In this document: in pieces, positions 34,227-45,137 of the stretch
How the letters are laid out: each line of letters opens with the position of its first letter
Position numbering within the stretch: the first letter of the stretch is position 1
Assembly: GCA_020736575.1 (NCBI GenBank)
Contig: JAGPYM010000013.1
Span: forward strand, 186,001-250,000
Direction of reading: 5' to 3'
From: Thelonectria olida
Lineage: Eukaryota; Ascomycota; Sordariomycetes; Hypocreales; Nectriaceae
Length of the DNA stretch: 64,000 bases
The notes under the pieces: generated by a model
Seen by the model: only the letters and a program-made list of their open reading frames with translations
Told to the model about the DNA's origin: nothing
Databases searched by the model: none
Translations under genes and position numbers: made by a program

Positions 34227-36037
34227 CTAGTAACGCGAAGGACCGACCATGAGCTCAGGCTTGACCAGATCGTCAAACTCCTCCGAGGTCAAGGCATCGA
34301 GCTCCATAGCACTCTCCTTGAGCGTGAGACCCTTCTTATGGGCGTTCTTGGCCACCTTGCTGGCCATGTCGTAACCAATCTTGGGGTTGAGGCAGGTAAC
34401 CAGCATGAGACTAAGGAGCAACTGTTAGCAAGTCTTCTCAATACAAGGGACAATCTTCATCAACGTACGACTCCTTCATAATGCTCGCAATCTTCTCCTC
34501 GTTGGCCTGAAGGCCTACGACCAAGTTCTTCTCAAACGAGCGCATGCCGTCGGCGAGCAGGCGGGTGCTGTGAAGTAAATTGCGGATCACCAGGGGCTTG
34601 TAAACGTTGAGCTCGAACTGGCCGTTCATGCCACCGATGGTGGTAGCGACGTTGTTACCCATAACCTGAGCGCAGACCATGGTGAGGGCCTCGCACTGCG
34701 TGGGGTTGACCTTGCCAGGCATGATGCTGGAACCAGGCTCGTTCTCGGGGAGGTTGAGCTCACCGAGGCCGCATCGGGGCCCGCTGCCGAGATAGCGGAT
34801 ATCCTGGGCAATCTTGGTGAGAGAGGTGGCGAGGGTGTTGAGGGAGCCGTGAGCCTGGACGATGGCGTCGTGGGCGGCAAGAGACTCGAATTTGTTGGGA
34901 GCAGTCTTGAACTCGGTACCAGTCATTGCAGAAACTTCTTCGGCAATGGCCTCGGCGAAGCCCTCGAAAGTGTTGATGCCGGTACCGACAGCAGTACCAC
35001 CTTGGGCAAGCAGGCGGAGGTCAGGGAGAGAGCTTTCAACGCGCTTGATGCTGAAGTCGAGCTGGGCGACGTAACCGGAGAACTCCTGGGCGAGGGTGAG
35101 AGGAGTAGCATCCTGAAGATGGGTGCGACCGATCTTGATGATCTTCTTGGCCTCGAACTCGTCAACCTTGGCCTGCAGAGCAGCCCGGAGGGAGTGGAGA
35201 GCGGGGAGGAGCTCGCCCTCAATCTCTAGAACAGCGGCGATGTGCATGACGGTGGGGAAGGTGTCGTTGGAGGAGGCACTGCGGTTGACGTGGTCGTTGG
35301 GGTGAACGGGCTTCTTGGAGCCCATCTTACCACCGAGGATCTCAATGGCACGGTTGGAGATGACTTCGTTTGCGTTCATGTTGGACTGGGTGCCGGAACC
35401 CGTCTGCCAGACGACGAGGGGGAAGTGGTCGAGGAGCTTGCCATCGGCAACCTCCTTGGCGGCCTGCTGGATAGCAAGGGCAATCTTGGCGTCTGTTTGA
35501 AGCTCAACAGTCAGCTTAACGATCTTTTTCTCCCAGCGCATCGTGAGGCCTTTTGCGCCGTATTCCGTTTCCATCATGGCTACTCAGCCGGGCCGGTCCG
35601 GAGACGCAGTTCCGAGGAGTCTTGCAGCAGTTGTTCTCAAGTCGACGGTCGAACTTACCAAGGCCGTATCGAATATTGACGGCGGCAGCAGCGCCCTTGA
35701 GGATACCGAAGGCCTTGATGATGGGAGGAGGCATGCGGTCCTGGGGCTGGTTGATCTTGAAGTTCTCGAGGGATCGCTCAGTCTGGGCGCCCCAGTAGCG
35801 GTCGGCGGGGACTTGGATCTCGCCAAAGGCGTCGCTCTCAGTTCGTGTCTCAGACATTCTGATGGAAGTGCTGTGGATGGCTCTGGCAAGTGTCAAGCCA
35901 GCCGCCGAGCGGCTCGAAGCTTGAAGTCGTTGCTGCGGGGAAGTGTGGCATGTGAGGGCCGAAGCTCTACTGGTCGCCCTCGGCAGCGCCTTTGCGAGTC
36001 CCGAGGTCGCAGCGCGTGCCGTGACAGTTCGGAGCAT
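34227..36037 (-). CDS. FUM1: Fumarate hydratase (class II fumarase), mitochondrial and cytosolic
   Basis: Exons 36037-35659, 35492-34469 and 34410-34227 give 528 residues. The first ~60 residues are Arg/Ala/Ser-rich without acidic residues, a mitochondrial presequence, ending near [10 protein letters not shown]. Family motifs follow: [50 protein letters not shown], and the lyase-1 signature [11 protein letters not shown]. The enzyme hydrates fumarate to malate in the TCA cycle and, in the cytosol and nucleus, supports the DNA damage response. A second Met at residue 61 (position 35857) lies exactly at the presequence boundary and in good position for a cytosolic form. The 166-bp first intron is open in other frames, so shadow reading frames cross it. 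Confidence 0.96.
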
Positions 36038-36827
36038 GATGGGCTAGGGATATGGTTCGATGCGGAGAGAAGAGCGAGGACGAAAAGAGAAGAAAAGAGA
36101 AGCAGCACCGACGAGGCCAATTGGGTTGATTTGACTGGGGTGTGAGGATTTCTCTTCAAGAAGTTTTGAGTCGGCGGCCAGAAAATAATTTATTGACCGT
36201 AAATCGGCGGCAATTAAGACCCGTACGTCCTTGCCGTGTCCCTAAAAAAGGCGCTGTATCCGTTTCTTCCGGGTATTTTTCGGTTCTGCGACGGGGCAGC
36301 GGAGGGCTTGTAAGTCATTCTCCGAAGGAACCCGATGAAATCTGCCTCCTTTTAAAGGATTGAAGAAATAAGGTCTCCGTTTGTGCACCTATTCGTCGAG
36401 TTTAAGTTGGGATAAAGATTTATGCTGTGTTCAATTTTATTGAGAGTTAATGTGCTGGATGCATGTAGGATTTATATTATAGCAATTCAGACTGTTAAGA
36501 AGAGTTAACTGAAAACTATTTGCACTCGACTCGATAAAACTTCCATGCCTTACATACGCCCGGGAACCCTTCAGTTAGAAGACTCGGAGCCACAGGCCTA
36601 ACTTATGTCCCGGCTGTCTTCCGTCGAAAGGGCCCACTTGCTCCGAGGAGCCCGGCATAGCCCGGCCCTCTTACGGTCAGGCATGTTGGAAACCCAGACA
36701 ATTTCAGAGTCAGCCCGCTTTCTGTGTTTTTAGTGTGTAAATTTGACCCAACGCCTTAGCATATTCGCTACCTATTCCCTGTCATCCCTTCTAAACACCT
36801 CTCCGGACACACCTAACTCCCCGTCTT
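36038..36827. other. Intergenic region
   Basis: 790 bp between the fumarase start and the end of the RBM5-like gene. It should contain the fumarase promoter. No gene is apparent. Confidence 0.5.
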
Positions 36828-39712
36828 TTAATTCATCTTGTTGTACCGCTCCCTGGCCTTGTCCTGAACCGTGTTCACATAGTCCGTGTAGCTATTCTTC
36901 GTCTTCCTTTCAGCAATTTGCGCCGCGTCTCCCAAGTTGCCGCCCTCAGCGCCCAGACCAACGCCCTCCTGGTATGCATTCGTCTCTATCACTTCAGTGC
37001 GCCCATCGTTGTTGGCACCGAGGCCAGTGCCAGCCGACCAGCCCATCTTAGCCAACATGCCAGCGCCTTTGGACTGCACTGGCTTAAGAGGCTGCTCAGC
37101 GTCTTCTTTCTGGGATTGCTTGGTCTTCGCGCTCTGTTGGCCGGGCGCTGGCTTGGTAGGCTGTCTATAAGCGGCTCGTCTCTCCTTGGCTCGATCTCGA
37201 TATTGGGATGTTGCTGCAGCATCTGCATGCTCTTGTGCTTGCTTCTGGAGCCTCTTATCACGAGCCGCTAGTCGTGGCAGCGCAGCCTTGACCTGTTCCT
37301 CATTCTCCATGGCGTTCTTGTGGTTCCGTGACCTTTCGTGAATGTCAACCTCTTCTACTGACTTGTATTTCCGCATGCAGATCAGGCACATAAGCCGGTC
37401 TCGATCGCAGTACGAAACCGTTGCCTCGCCAGAGACAGCTTGAGTTTGCGTCTTGTCATCTGTCGTATCCAGCTCCCAAGTATCCGATTTCTCCGCCTCC
37501 ACACCTTGAGGGGCGCCAAGCGTTGCCGTTCCAGAGATAGAGATCTTGATAGGACCCTGTGCCTGGGGCTTGGACCCCCCTGCTGAAGAACCGTTTCCTG
37601 ACAACGATATCCGTATGGGCGTCGAATTCGCGTTACTTGCTACGCCATCATTTGGCCCGGCGCCAGGTTCTCGAAGTTCATTACTCTTCCGCTGCCAGAC
37701 GGCAAGCTGACCAGCCATGGGAACCTGCTTCTTGGCCGAGGAGCCGACCGTCCCTCCATCGGCCTTTCTCTTCTTAGACTTCTTTCCATCCCCTATCTCA
37801 TTTGCCTGTTTCGCATCTTCAGAGAACGGAGGAGAAGATGTTGCCACATGTTGGCTGGGGTAGACATGAACATCTCGATACCGAACTCGGATGCTCGGGT
37901 TGAACAGCGGATGAAACGACATTCGTTCGATGGAGGGCGTAACCTCCCGCTCTTCGGGTACAAAGACACCCATATGGATGGTCGATACAGTGACAGGACA
38001 AGCCGAGACAGTAAACGCTCGTGATTTCTGGAACTTGGTCATGGCCGCAGCTGCATCCTCCAAGGTCCAGAACTCGGCAAATCCATACTTGAACGAGTCA
38101 TCCGTAACAGCGTCTCGCACAAGGAATACTCGATGCAATGATCCAGGTCGTGCTCCGAGACCAGCTGTGTTGCCAGTGGGGGCGGTTGACTTGAGTTTTG
38201 GCGCTCCGATAGAGCTGTCTTTGGCGGTGTCCGGCTTCTCAAGCTCAAGCTTCTTCATGTCATTTGCGAGCATCTCCTCGGTGACGAACGGCGCAAGAGG
38301 ATAAACGACGAGAATCTGTGAAGGAACATTGGCAGCATCCGTAAGGCCGGTCAAGCTTTGTTGCCAATTCGGAGCTTGAAGTTGGATCGTTAGCTGGCAG
38401 ACAACCAAGGTGGACAGGTCAACTCACCGGCTTGGGGGCCGCCGCAAATTTTACACTTGGTTCTCGTACCGTAGTTGGAGAAGTCGCACTACCAACCATC
38501 AGTTATGGCATACCCAAGTAGTTTGAGAGATACATACCGACGGGCAGACCCAGTTGTCGCTGCTGGGGGTCCGGGGATCTACATCGTCCCGGCTCTCGCG
38601 ACTACGAGCGTAGTGTATGTATGCATCAAACTTCCCTTCTGGCACGTCATCAGTAGAGTGCGCCAACTCAACAACAAGCTTTGGATAATGGTCTCTCATG
38701 AAGGCAACAGCGTGGCCAACTTCTTGGAACTGCACAAATGCTCGGCGATGGCCTTATTTGGGTTAGATTTGTCTTGTGGAAGATAATGCAGCGATGCTTA
38801 CCCTTTGAAGCCGAGATGCGGACGTCAAATGATGGAAACTCGGCGGCGGCGGTGTTGTTGAGAAGGCTTTCTCGCAGCTGCGATCCCGTCCATTAGTCAT
38901 TGCTATCCAGCGAGTTGTGGCGGTTCGAGTATGTCGGGGCGACTCTGTAGGAGCCACGTAGCAGTTTCCCCAGAGGCCTAGCAACGACTTCCAAGGTTCG
39001 ATGCCTAGGAGCCTCTTGGCCATAAATCAACCGCTTAGATCGGTAGGGTACCAACCTCATTCGACGGTACGAAAGGCAGGCCTTCGAGGATGACGGTATC
39101 GCTAGGCTTCCCAGCGTCCCGCATTGGACTGTGTGAACGGCTCCGATTGTAGCGGTGATGGGGAGAACGGGAACGAGACGTTCCATCATAACCTTCTCGG
39201 TATCGCGATCGCGAATTTCCACGCCTCTCGTCGTCATGCTGATCTCGGTCATATTCTCCCTCGTCTTGGTAGCCATCGTCGTACATGCCGCCATAATCGT
39301 GCTCGTCCCGAGTCCTTGCGCCACGCGAGGCGCCGCCCTTTCTTCCGTACCCATCGTCGTATTGACCTTGGCGGCCGTCATAATCCCTTTCGTAGCGCAT
39401 GGTGTCGTCATGATAGCGCGAATCTCTCCCCCTTCGTTCGTCAGGAAAGGCTTGCCTGGGGGGAGACCTAGAGTCTCGGCGTCCCGTGGGGAGGTTAGCC
39501 ATCTTGCTCAAAAAGATCCATCATGGTATTTCCATCTCGCAAGTCTTTCCCAATCTAATATTTTGGAAGAGGAGAAAGGCCCGGGCTGTGTGCCATTTAC
39601 CCTGCCGTGATCGGTAGCCGTCCTGTTGCTGGTCGGAGTAGATGTCCTGGTCCTGGTTCCTTTCGGCGTCTCTTGGGCGATCCGGTGATCGCGCACGATA
39701 ATCGTCGCGCAT
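36828..39712 (-). CDS. RBM5/RBM10-like splicing factor (RRM, RanBP2 zinc finger, G-patch)
   Basis: From ATG 39502 the exons 39502-39056, 38877-38802, 38752-38538, 38488-38428 and 38374-36828 give 781 residues. Order of parts: Arg/Ser/Asp-rich N terminus with SRSRSP runs; first RRM (DTVILEGLPF to AFVQFQEVGHAV); RanBP2-type zinc finger at about 241-267 (NWVCPSC, KCKICGG); second RRM-like region (ILVVYPLAPF, HRVFLVRDAV); C2H2-like finger (LMCLICMRKY, HERSRNH); G-patch at about 702-748. The architecture is that of RBM5/RBM10, spliceosome-associated regulators of 3' splice-site choice in the nucleus. Upstream, ATG 39712 opens a short frame (MRDDYRARSPDRPRD) ending at a good GTAAAT donor near 39598. 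Its phase does not match any acceptor before 39502, so the true start is unresolved. Confidence 0.85.
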
Positions 39713-40216
39713 AACGGCGTGAAGTCGCACAATCTAGGGTGATTGTGTGTCGCGTTGGGATTTTGAGTAAATATTGCAGTGATGAAAGAAGGGAGACGGA
39801 GGGAAAGTCTTGAAAGGTGGAATGTCTAGATCCATCAAGGCAGCCTGAGACCTCGCGACGTCTCAGCTTAGTCATCTCAGCCATTTTCGTCACCACGCCC
39901 ACTCGAGTTCCCGAACCCTGCAGCTACGGATGCGCGGGTTCCAACCTGCATCTCATCTGAGCAATTAAATCGGAAAACCAAGTTGGATTCTTTTCTTTAG
40001 TTAATAGTTTAAGTTGTATCAGTACTAGTATTTAGATATTTGTTTCCCGTGGTATATCAAACGTTCTTGGTTGAAATGTCTCATACCGTTAATAGTGGCA
40101 GCCACCACGAGCTTGACGTATATCTCAGTATCTGCCTCATCTACTGCCCACCATAGCCTTAACTCCATCAAGCATCGCATTCCAACTAAAACCATAACCT
40201 CCCAATCCACTTCAAG
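39713..40216. other. Divergent promoter between RBM5-like gene and cnxH
   Basis: About 500 bp between two divergent starts, expected to hold both promoters. No gene is seen. Confidence 0.5.
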
Positions 40217-40789
40217 ATGCCTTCACTATCTTCCGCTACAGAAACCGCTAAAGCGATATGGGAGGACTCAGCGGACGGCTGTTATGTTGCCCTCACCAAC
40301 GACCATCTCGACGTCAAGTCCATCATGAACCGAGTCCGCGACCCGGGGGCTGGCGCCATTGTTCTTTTCGCAGGCAAGCTCTCCCTTGACCTCTTTCCCT
40401 TACCTACTTGTGTCTGACTTCTACTAACACAATGCTCAGGAACCACGAGAGACAACTTTGACGGCAAACCTGTCAAAGAACTCCAATACTCATCCTACCA
40501 CCCCCGCGCTCTCAAATCCATGCTGGCCATCACACAAGCCATCCGCACCAAGCACAGCCTCAAGGGAATCGCCATGATCCACCGCCTGGGCACTGTGCCT
40601 ATCGGCGAGGAGAGCATCCTGATCGCCGTATCGGCCCCGCACCGTCAGGCGGCATGGCGTGCGGGGGAGGAGGCGCTGGAAGAGTGCAAGGCCACCGTCG
40701 AGGTGTGGAAGCGCGAGGAGTTTGATGGGGAGGAGGGCGTTTGGAGAGCGAACCGCGATGGGGTTAAGGGGGACAAAGAGGAGTCGTGA
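40217..40789 (+). CDS. cnxH: Molybdopterin synthase catalytic (large) subunit, MOCS2B
   Basis: Exons 40217-40373 and 40440-40789 give 168 residues. MoaE-family motifs are visible: GAIVLFAGTTRDNFDG across the splice, ELQYSSYHPRALKSM, MIHRLGTVPIGEESI, and VSAPHRQAAWRAGEEALEECK with the lysine-rich EVWKREEF. The enzyme inserts two sulfurs into precursor Z together with the small subunit CnxG to make molybdopterin for nitrate reductase and other molybdoenzymes. The single intron has a GC donor (GCAAGC) with a normal CTCAG acceptor and a CTAAC branch. No GT donor would keep the FAG-TTRDN junction. Confidence 0.94.
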
Positions 40790-41141
40790 TTCATCTTGGA
40801 TATCTTCCGCTTGGATATTGGCCATTGTCACGGGTATAAAGCTGAGTGTCGGTGCTGATGACGGTCTAGGAGTTGGACATGCCTGGGTATGTAGAAACCG
40901 GAGAATTGCAACATGTATTCGCTCACCTAGTAACCTAGGTTCCTATGTATCTACAGGCGCTGCCCAAAAAAAAAAAACAACCGATTGCATCCAAGCTGAG
41001 AGTGACGCCTTTCCTCCTCTGTCCAACCATGCCACCACCGAATCCATTCTCCAAGCGGGACTTAGAGCCGACACCAACACTCCAAATCCATGCCATGAAC
41101 TCAACTCATCATAATTCATAATTAAAACCAAGACTCTTTAT
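40790..41141. other. Convergent 3' region
   Basis: 350 bp between cnxH and the small gene on the minus strand. An A-run of 12 lies near 40966-40977. No gene is apparent. Confidence 0.5.
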
Positions 41142-41691
41142 TTATTTCTCATAAACGGGTGGGGGCTCCTGAAGGTATTCGAACGGACATGGAGGGGGGT
41201 GCTTTGATCCGCAGCAGGGAGGGAGCATCACTGGAGTGTACCCGTGTTAGCCTTGAAGAATGTACGATCGGGGTATTTTCGAGACTCACTGATGTGGCCT
41301 TGATATGCTTCTGTAAACGTAACATCCGTACCCAAGCCTTGGACCTCAATGTCCTCCGTGAAGGCCGAAGGGTACACCACAATGCCGTACTCTGCATGTA
41401 GGACGCGCCAGAACTCGAGCGGTAGTCTTGATTGATCAGTTTCTAAGTTTTCCATTACTACGAACAATTGATTCATTCTGTTGCTTACTTGTATTGTCCG
41501 TGTTTGATGCAAGCATGCATAAACAGGCATACCGTCTCGAGAACCACGAGGCCTTTGTTGACGGCAGCTTCGAGCTGATCGCACTGGAGGTCGTAGACGC
41601 GTGCTAGGCGCTCCTTGGAGTATTTCATGGCAATGGTCCACCCCTTTGACATTCTTGTGAGGTCACGATCGAGCGGGTCGCATTCGGCCAT
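41142..41691 (-). CDS. Small conserved-looking protein of unknown function
   Basis: Three exons, 41691-41489, 41426-41290 and 41230-41142, close in phase to give 142 residues. The donors are GTAAGC and GTGAGT and the acceptors are TCAAG and TCCAG. The protein starts MAECDPLDRDLTRMSKGWT, continues with KYSKERLARVYDL, the compact block LPLEFWRVLHAEYGIVVYP and LGTDVTFTEAYQGH, and ends EYLQEPPPVYEK. The ordered, charged composition and consistent splicing support a real gene, but I recognise no domain and assign no function. A segment of about 15 residues before the first splice (VCLFMHACIKHGQYK) looks less protein-like, so exon 1 could end earlier by another route that I could not find. Confidence 0.6.
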
Positions 41692-42518
41692 GATGTCCAG
41701 TGTTGGCGGGGTGCTGGTTGGTGTAAGTGAGGATGCTCTTGATACACTAGAAATCGCAGATGTGAGGGCAAAGTCTAATGTTGACGATGAGAGAAGGAGA
41801 AATGAGGAGAGAATTGACGCAGAGCCAAAAGGGTCGTTTTGAATCTGGAGGCAGCTTACATCCGGATTGCACTCGACTCAAGTATTCCTTCCTCTTTGCG
41901 CGTGTCCCCAACGCAGGCGCGTCAAGAGAGGCCATCAAGGTGCCATCAAGGTGCCTCTCCATCTTCACGGACCCTTACGGAACCCCTCCCCCTCCACGCC
42001 GTCATCGGTACCTTGTGAATAACTCAACCAAAAGTCACCAATCACAGTCGCCTCATCGCGGTTCTGCGCTGGCGTCATGCATGCGGCTCTTCGCCTTCAG
42101 TGTGGGGTTGTGGTGCCATTGCGAGCGGAAAGGGAACCTCTACGGCCTCCTCACCCCAGGACGACCGAGAGGGATATGGATTAGTCTATCCGGATGCCCC
42201 CACGTTTTGGGGGGAGACGGAACATGCCATAGTCGAGAGGTAATTGAAAGAAGAGAACGTCTCACGGTTCATGTGATGATGTAGTTATGAATAGGAAGGA
42301 GAAAGAAGATTAAGTATTGACAGTCATATGGCCCAGGTCTCTTCAGCCCGTCCATGGAGTTGTAGTATATATAGTAAAGCAAATAGGGAATCAACAGAAG
42401 AAAATTCGTCGCTCATTATGGTATCGCTCAGTCAATCAGTCGTCCCTTGTGGTACAAGTACAATCCCTCCGCTCTAGTTTGTGTCCGTCCCCTTTTGTTG
42501 GTTCTCGCTTCTCCTTCT
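41692..42518. other. Intergenic region
   Basis: 830 bp between the small unknown gene and the end of ferric reductase 1. A perfect 11-bp unit duplication (CATCAAGGTGC) lies near 41934-41955. No gene is seen. Confidence 0.45.
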
Positions 42519-45137
42519 CTACAAAGCGTAGTTCTCTGTATGCAAGAAGATTTCTTCCAACTCATCATCGCCCCAAATCTCGGCCTGAAGCCGTGCCACC
42601 GTGTTTGCGACGCCGGTTCTCATGGCCGGTGGTCCGCACACGAACACGGCTGTTCGTCGACCTAGGATGCCACGTCCGTTGGCACCGCCTGTCGCCCATT
42701 CCCTGAGCATGTAGCCCAGGTCCGGTCGGCCGTACTCAACACTCCAACCGCCATCGATCTGGTGAGGTACAGGAAAAGCGAAGCGCATTAAACTCTTCTG
42801 AAAGTCCGTCGGGGTCTGCGGGAAACCAAAGTCGAAGCCCGATGGCGGACCAAATGTTGATGTTGGTCTTTGCCTTGAGCCCTCCATGCTGGCTTGCCGT
42901 AAGTGAGCGAGTTCAGGGGGGCTAAGAGGCGTGTTTCCATCGGCGCTGTTAGGGTCAGGAGGCAGCCTTCGAGGCGATGGTGGTGCGTAGTTAAAGTGAG
43001 GAGGGTTTTCCTGGTTGATAGGCCGGAAGCGGAATCCAGAATCTTGGGGAACTTCGAGTGAAAGTTTCTTCTTATTATCGGGGTCGTAATGATTCTGCCC
43101 ATGTCCCTCCAAGGCCTTAAGAGTCTCATCAACAGGAGAGAGCTTGCTAATCTCCGGTTGAGGAGGAGGTGCTGGTATGTGAAGATGAGGTTGGAGATAC
43201 TTTTGTTGCGGGAGGGCAGTGATGACGTCCTCATTTTCAGCACGGAGCTCGCGCTCACGCTCAGGATCGCCCTGGGCCTCGGCCTGAATCAATGCCGAGT
43301 TTCTCTTAGATGCGATGCCAGCAACGAATCCGTCAAGCTTGTCGTGGAATGCGTGGCTCAATGCTCGGGGGCCATTGGGGCCCATCTGGCCACCAGTGAT
43401 TCCATCGTCGCCAATGCGATGTCTGACCGCTGAAGTGACGAAGAACTTGCAGGTGACACTGTCTGGTGGAGCAGATTCTCGGCAAATGCGCAGTTCCTCG
43501 CGGAACCAATCCATAGCCTCCAGTCGCTTCAGGGCCCAAACAACGACAACCTTCTTCGTAATTGCCTTGCCATCTCTCATTCGCTTGATCAAATCCAGGA
43601 GTTGAGACATGAGCGCAGTAATGCCGCTGCCACCAGCAATCAGAATGCAGGTATCAAAAGCAGCAAGATCTCGTCGCATGCCGCCATACGGGCCATCCAA
43701 GAACGCGCGGTAGGTGTGGAAGGGTCCCTTGTCGATGGCCGTTTTTAGCACTCTTCGCGTGAATCCACCATAGGGTCGGAAGACTAGAGTGCAGTCGCGA
43801 TACTGCTCTCCGTATTCAGATGGGAAATCCTCACTGCAGAGGGAGGAAATGGTAAAGGGGTGGTTCTCAAAGAGTGAGATGCCAGGCATACGAAGGTAAA
43901 CGTATTGGCCTGGCTTCCAACGCATCTGTGTCGGAATGGTGATTTTGATGGCATTCTCTGCCATGAGTGTGATGGCGGCTTCATCGCCGACTAGGAATGA
44001 CATACGCCAGGGTTTTACCCAGTTAAGCTTGAATACCCTCAGAAAGTAGCAAAACACCCAGATGGCAACGGTTGTCCAAAGGTAGCCCCATGACATGAGG
44101 AAGTTCTTGGTATGCCAGAAGAGAAGCCCGACGTAGATCATCGAAACTGGGATATGGAGCAGAACGAAAGCCTCGTAGGCCAACCTCCTAATAAAGGGGA
44201 GGGAGGCAACGCACAGCCAAATCAGGGGAACCAGACATGAAATACCGGTGCCGTAAATGATGCCGCTGCCGCCGGGGAAGAGTCGTTGAAACACCTGCAT
44301 ACCGCCATCATCCCACACTGGCTGGACGTAGAAGGGGATAGCGTGGATGAGAGAGAGAAAGAGGCACAGGTAAGCTGCCCATCGATGGAAGACGTTTAGG
44401 CGTTCAGGGCCAATGCCAATCAGGAAAGTGATGAGATTGGCCTTCATGCTGGTCGCGATAATCCATGGCGTCAACGCCACGGAGAGCATGCCGGCTCTAA
44501 TAGCAAGTGGAGGCGAGCCGTACTGGATGCTTTGCCAGTACAGAGGTTGCTGGAGGAAGCAGTACAAAGTGACAAAGATGAGAGCGACGAAGACGCTGGC
44601 GAGAACGGCTAGTGAGGAGAAGGTGAAGCGGTAGTTGCCCCAGACAAGGTCGGGAATGGGGCGGTAGAAAACCCATCGGAACAAGGCCAAGATATCGTTG
44701 ACAGTGGTAACGGAAGAAAAGTGCGCCCTGGGTCGGAAGTTCTTCTCACCAATGTGATCGTGGTGGTCGGGGAAGAACTGCTGGGCTGTCATGCCGGTCT
44801 GGCCAGTGTGCAATCCTGCTGTCATGTATTCGTGCTCTAAGGTGTAGGCCTGTCGATAATACTCCTCCACTTCATGCTTGTAGATGGCCTGTCTAATCTT
44901 GTCCTGCCAAAAGTGCCATATTCTCACGGCAATGACACAGCCCATGAGAGCAACGGCGAAGTAGGTCCATCCTTTTCCATACTTTCCTGACTTCTCCCAT
45001 GGATCGACTGTGTGTGCTTGGACGAGGCCTGCAGGACTCGTGGGTGTTAGGGGGATGCTGATACGCTTGACAAGGCCTTGAAGCGTCTGGGAGGCGTCCG
45101 AGACGGCGTCGACGGCGGGTTGGAAATGAGAAGCCAT
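42519..45137 (-). CDS. Ferric reductase transmembrane component with large C-terminal insertion
   Basis: Intronless, 872 residues from ATG 45137. After an N-terminal membrane segment (about 57-75), the ferric-reductase-like domain has four haem-ligand histidines in two pairs 14 apart: His251 (FHRW) and His265 (LIHA), His328 (LLHI) and His342 (FWHT). The FAD motif is ENHPFTISS at about 424-432. NADPH-binding motifs are AGGSGIT (about 501-507) and VCGPP (833-837). About 220 residues (573-795) rich in Pro, Glu, Asn and Lys lie between these two NADPH motifs, where homologs have a short loop. The enzyme passes electrons from cytosolic NADPH across the membrane to reduce Fe(III) or Cu(II). The frame is open upstream to 45335 but homology-like sequence begins after 45137. 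Confidence 0.92.
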   Translation of the reverse strand: MASHFQPAVDAVSDASQTLQGLVKRISIPLTPTSPAGLVQAHTVDPWEKSGKYGKGWTYFAVALMGCVIAVRIWHFWQDKIRQAIYKHEVEEYYRQAYTLEHEYMTAGLHTGQTGMTAQQFFPDHHDHIGEKNFRPRAHFSSVTTVNDILALFRWVFYRPIPDLVWGNYRFTFSSLAVLASVFVALIFVTLYCFLQQPLYWQSIQYGSPPLAIRAGMLSVALTPWIIATSMKANLITFLIGIGPERLNVFHRWAAYLCLFLSLIHAIPFYVQPVWDDGGMQVFQRLFPGGSGIIYGTGISCLVPLIWLCVASLPFIRRLAYEAFVLLHIPVSMIYVGLLFWHTKNFLMSWGYLWTTVAIWVFCYFLRVFKLNWVKPWRMSFLVGDEAAITLMAENAIKITIPTQMRWKPGQYVYLRMPGISLFENHPFTISSLCSEDFPSEYGEQYRDCTLVFRPYGGFTRRVLKTAIDKGPFHTYRAFLDGPYGGMRRDLAAFDTCILIAGGSGITALMSQLLDLIKRMRDGKAITKKVVVVWALKRLEAMDWFREELRICRESAPPDSVTCKFFVTSAVRHRIGDDGITGGQMGPNGPRALSHAFHDKLDGFVAGIASKRNSALIQAEAQGDPERERELRAENEDVITALPQQKYLQPHLHIPAPPPQPEISKLSPVDETLKALEGHGQNHYDPDNKKKLSLEVPQDSGFRFRPINQENPPHFNYAPPSPRRLPPDPNSADGNTPLSPPELAHLRQASMEGSRQRPTSTFGPPSGFDFGFPQTPTDFQKSLMRFAFPVPHQIDGGWSVEYGRPDLGYMLREWATGGANGRGILGRRTAVFVCGPPAMRTGVANTVARLQAEIWGDDELEEIFLHTENYAL

